Below, piece by piece: positions 14,335 through 16,317 of a stretch of 16,317 nucleotides of DNA. Source of the DNA: Haloarculaceae archaeon (GTDB lineage: Archaea; Halobacteriota; Halobacteria; Halobacteriales; Haloarculaceae); NCBI GenBank assembly GCA_018609945.1, contig JAHENO010000297.1, positions 1 to 16,317 on the forward strand. Direction: 5' to 3'. Positions within the stretch are counted from its first letter, which is position 1, and every line of letters starts with the position of its first letter. The notes beneath the pieces were generated by a model, which did no database searches, had not been told where the DNA came from, and saw only the letters and a list, made by a program, of their open reading frames with translations. Position numbers and translations under genes: made by a program.

Positions 14335-14718
14335 ATGCACTTCGACCACGCGGGCGTTGCGACTGACGACGCCGAGGCCCTCGCTGACCTCTACGCCGAC
14401 ATCCTGGGTTGTTCGGTCGCCCACCAGGAGACCTTCGACGGCATGTGGGTCGTCTTTCTCGACCTCGGAAACGGCTACATCGAACTGCTCGAACCCCGTG
14501 ACGGTGGCCCGATCGCGTCCTACCTCGACGACAACGGCCCCGGCATCCACCACCTGGCGTTCGCCACAGCGGACATCGAAGAGGCGCTGGCCCGGACACA
14601 GGAGGCTGGCGTCGCCCTCGTCGACGAGGAACCGCGGCCCGGGGCCTGGGGACACGATGTGGCGTTCCTGCACCCCGGCTCAACTGGCGGCCTGCTCGTC
14701 GAGTTCGTCGAACACTAG
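14335..14718 (+). CDS. mce: methylmalonyl-CoA epimerase
   Basis: VOC-fold (glyoxalase-like) enzyme of 127 residues that epimerises (S)- and (R)-methylmalonyl-CoA. It links propionyl-CoA carboxylation to the mutase encoded just upstream. The two beta-alpha-beta-beta-beta modules are visible. Module one starts FDHAGVAT and ends YIELLEP; module two runs from PGIHHLAFAT to LLVEFVEH. Expected metal ligands are H5, E50, one of H72/H73, and E123, matching the His/Gln-or-Glu/His/Glu set of the family. The length is standard. Its TAG stop shares a CTAG with the convergent DUF4352 gene. The mutase neighbour makes this function secure over other VOC proteins. Confidence 0.94.
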   Translation: MHFDHAGVATDDAEALADLYADILGCSVAHQETFDGMWVVFLDLGNGYIELLEPRDGGPIASYLDDNGPGIHHLAFATADIEEALARTQEAGVALVDEEPRPGAWGHDVAFLHPGSTGGLLVEFVEH

Positions 14719-15692
14719 AGGCGCTGGACCGACGACATCTCGCCGATCCGTACGTAGTGTCTGGGCTCGTCAGCCTCGCCGGTGGGTTCGACGAACACGT
14801 GGATCCGTCCCTCACTGGGCACGTCGTAGACTATTGCGCCCCGGACAGTCTCGCCGCTCTGGATCGATTCGTTGATCAGGGGCTGCTCGTCGATCCGCTC
14901 GTCCTCGTCAATGCGCCCGCTTCCGGCCTGGTCGAACCGATACCATCTGTTTGCGTCGGGGTTCCAGATGCGGAACTCTTCGGGCAATGCGATGATGTCG
15001 TCCTGCGGATTGGTGACCTCGAGGACGACGATAACGTAGATATCCTGGGCGGAGAGTCGGCTCCCGGCTCTCCCGAGTCCGTCGGCCCTGTAGAGTTCGA
15101 GGACGCGATACGTGACGGCATTCCCGCCGTCGCCGACGGTGAATTGCTCGCCCAGGTCGTGGGTGATGCCGGGCAACGACGGGGTGGGCGTCTCCGTCGG
15201 GGACGGCGTCTCTGTCGGGGTCGGGGTGGGCGTCTCCGTCGAGGTCGGCGTCTCTGTCGGGGTTGGCGATGGCGTAGCGGTCGCCCTGGGTGTCGGGGTA
15301 GCGGTCGGCGTCGGTGTGGACGCGTTCGTCCCGGAATTGTCGTCGCCGTTCCCCAGCCAGAATCCGCCAGCGAACCCGGCCAGCAGTCCGGCGACGAACG
15401 CTCCACCAACGGCGAGGACCTTCCGTCGCGCTACCGGGGAGCTATCCTCTATATCAGGGATTCCCCGCCAGTCCCAGTCGTCGGTGAACTGGGTCGCCGT
15501 CTCCTCGGAAGCATCGGTCGCCGTCTCCTCGGAAGCATCGGTCGCCGTCTCCTCGGAAGCATCGGTCGCCGTCTCCTCGGAAGCATCGGCCGGCGCATCC
15601 CCGGGGTCGGAGTCCTCCGAGTCGGGAACTGTCTCTCCATCGTTTCCCGGGGTCTCCGTCTCTTTCTCCTCCTCGGGCCCGTCATCGCCCAT
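14715..15692 (-). CDS. membrane-anchored DUF4352-type surface protein
   Basis: A 325-residue protein of unknown function. Layout: an acidic Ser/Thr/Glu-rich N-terminal region (1-90) containing four exact DASEETAT repeats (36-67); a basic VARRK followed by one hydrophobic, Gly/Ala-rich helix (about 92-113); a Thr/Pro-rich linker (about 126-171), typical of exported haloarchaeal proteins and often glycosylated; and a C-terminal beta-rich domain (about 176-318). The last resembles DUF4352 (TVGDGGNAVTYRVLEL, IYVIVVLEVTNPQDD, GETVRGAIVYDVP). The C-terminal domain is probably outside the cell. ARRK ahead of the helix recalls a Tat motif, but it lies 90 residues in, so a simple anchor is more likely. 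The ATG at 15692 is preferred over a TTG at 15758. The gene is convergent with mce. Confidence 0.78.
   Translation of the reverse strand: MGDDGPEEEKETETPGNDGETVPDSEDSDPGDAPADASEETATDASEETATDASEETATDASEETATQFTDDWDWRGIPDIEDSSPVARRKVLAVGGAFVAGLLAGFAGGFWLGNGDDNSGTNASTPTPTATPTPRATATPSPTPTETPTSTETPTPTPTETPSPTETPTPSLPGITHDLGEQFTVGDGGNAVTYRVLELYRADGLGRAGSRLSAQDIYVIVVLEVTNPQDDIIALPEEFRIWNPDANRWYRFDQAGSGRIDEDERIDEQPLINESIQSGETVRGAIVYDVPSEGRIHVFVEPTGEADEPRHYVRIGEMSSVQRL
15191..15318 (-). repeat. Thr/Pro low-complexity linker-coding repeats
   Basis: Degenerate short repeats (GTCGGGGTC- and GTCTCCGTC-like on the plus strand) encode the TPTPT/TETPT-rich linker of the DUF4352 protein. They are imperfect, unlike the N-terminal 24-bp units, and fit a surface stalk. 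Confidence 0.7.
15493..15588 (-). repeat. four identical 24-bp tandem repeats encoding DASEETAT
   Basis: Units lie at 15493-15516, 15517-15540, 15541-15564 and 15565-15588. On the plus strand each begins GTCGCCGTCTCC and ends GGAAGCATCG. They are identical at every base, including synonymous sites, and in frame, adding eight residues per copy. This points to recent slippage or unequal recombination. Confidence 0.95.
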
Positions 15693-15937
15693 GGCTCGCT
15701 CCAGTCGCTGTCCCGGTCCGGTCACGCCACGACCGGCGCCGGGTCCGGGCGGCGCCAACCAGTCGCTTCCTCGGCATATACCAGCCCGGTACAGTGTCCG
15801 TGGTGTAAAACGCTGTGGTTAGGTGAGCGTCTCCCGACGCCGTCGGCGGGAGTGGGGCACCGATGGCGTCCTGGAATCCGGCGTCGGGACCCACATGCAG
15901 AAGGTTTTTCCTCGCGCCCGGGGTATCCGAGGGTAGT
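15693..15937. promoter_or_regulatory. divergent intergenic region between the DUF4352 and oxidoreductase genes
   Basis: A 245-bp spacer. GCATATACC (15774-15782; GGTATATGC on the minus strand) is the best TATA for the DUF4352 gene and would give a leader of roughly 55-60 nt. Near the plus-strand gene, GGTTTTTC (15903-15910) is a T-rich TATA-like box about 31 nt before ATG 15938. A hairpin with arms CTCCCG (15831-15836) and CGGGAG (15847-15852) lies between them. No open reading frame here looks genuine. Confidence 0.45.
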
Positions 15938-16317
15938 ATGCCCGACGACCTGAACTGGGCCATCGGCGGGGAGGCCGGTGACGGGATTGACTCCACAGGC
16001 AAAATCTTCGCCCAGGCGCTCTCGCGGGCGGGTCGCCACGTCTTCACCTCGAAGGACTTCGCCTCGCGCATCCGCGGTGGCTACACCGCCTACAAGGTAC
16101 GGACCTCGGTCGACAGGGTCGAGAGCGTCGTCGACCGGCTCGACATCCTCATTGCGCTCACCGAGCGGACCATCGACGAGAACCTCGACGAACTCCACGA
16201 GGGCAGCGTCATCATCTACGACGGGGAGCGCACGACGATGCAGGACGTCGAAATTCCGGAGGGGATGGTCGGTCTGAACGTCCCGCTCAAGCGCCTCGCC
16301 GAGGAGGCCGGCGGCGC
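15938..16317 (+). CDS. 2-oxoacid:ferredoxin oxidoreductase alpha subunit, N-terminal gamma domain (3' end outside window)
   Basis: Start of a thiamine-diphosphate 2-oxoacid:ferredoxin oxidoreductase subunit, which decarboxylates 2-oxoglutarate or pyruvate to the acyl-CoA with ferredoxin reduction. The first 126 codons (MPDDLNWAIGGEAGDG...) form the gamma-type domain: GGEAGDGIDSTGKIFAQAL (10-28), FASRIRGGYTAYKVR (42-56), LIALTERTIDENLDEL (72-87) and VIIYDG. A gamma domain at the N-terminus of the alpha chain is the usual haloarchaeal PorA/KorA arrangement; the beta subunit would be expected next, outside the window. The ATG at 15938 begins right at the conserved N-terminus. KorA is slightly favoured, but pyruvate specificity cannot be excluded from this fragment. 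Confidence 0.88.
   Translation, partial: MPDDLNWAIGGEAGDGIDSTGKIFAQALSRAGRHVFTSKDFASRIRGGYTAYKVRTSVDRVESVVDRLDILIALTERTIDENLDELHEGSVIIYDGERTTMQDVEIPEGMVGLNVPLKRLAEEAGG

Noticed and set aside
15493..15588. CRISPR-like array
   Set aside because: The units are directly adjacent without spacers and encode an in-frame octapeptide repeat.
15693..15758. 22-residue upstream extension of the DUF4352 protein
   Set aside because: It begins with TTG and is Gly/Pro-rich; the ATG at 15692 begins the typical acidic N-terminus. Not completely excluded, since the best TATA lies at 15774-15782.
14757..15953. 398-codon plus-strand frame rich in Arg/Gly/Val repeats
   Set aside because: Antisense to the DUF4352 gene; its repeats are the complement of the DASEETAT and Thr/Pro coding repeats.

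Overview
The window is chromosomal DNA from a halophilic archaeon (class Halobacteria). Evidence: GC-rich sequence, strongly acidic proteins, haloarchaeal-only or haloarchaeal-typical families (Bat-type regulator with C-terminal HTH_10, HalOD1, DUF7344), Thr/Pro surface-protein linkers, and promoters with an AT-rich TATA-like box about 26-30 nt ahead of the ATG (leaderless transcripts). No rRNA, tRNA, CRISPR array, insertion sequence or phage gene was recognised. Fourteen protein genes fill nearly all of it; the first and last run off the edges.

Left block (1-6013, minus strand): a three-gene run read right to left, dabB, dabA and an AMP-forming acyl-CoA synthetase of the Acs superfamily. DabA and DabB form an energy-coupled inorganic-carbon (CO2/bicarbonate) accumulation system. 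dabB and dabA overlap by 11 bp, and dabA has a clear Shine-Dalgarno sequence inside dabB.

Middle block (6014-9556): an AT-rich regulatory region, a metal-dependent amidohydrolase/deaminase (+), an Lrp/AsnC-type regulator (-) ending on the same CTAG as the amidohydrolase, a GNAT acetyltransferase (+), a small HalOD1 protein (+), and a tandem DUF7344 winged-helix protein (-).

Right block (9624-16317): a large Bat-like PAS/GAF sensor-regulator (-) with a 16-bp palindrome at its promoter; the large catalytic subunit of methylmalonyl-CoA mutase (+) followed by methylmalonyl-CoA epimerase (+); a membrane-anchored DUF4352 protein (-) with four identical 24-bp coding repeats, again sharing a CTAG stop with its convergent neighbour; and the start of a 2-oxoacid:ferredoxin oxidoreductase gamma-alpha subunit (+).

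The metabolic genes fit together. Acyl-CoA synthetase, mutase, epimerase and 2-oxoacid oxidoreductase belong to acetate/propionate and C3-C4 acyl-CoA metabolism, where propionyl-CoA carboxylation consumes bicarbonate. A DabAB bicarbonate supply next to an acyl-CoA synthetase in a non-autotroph is the most suggestive system here. Two details add interest: the synthetase lacks the Trp that restricts true Acs enzymes to acetate, and this DabB appears to lack the canonical Glu and Lys of the NuoL proton channel.
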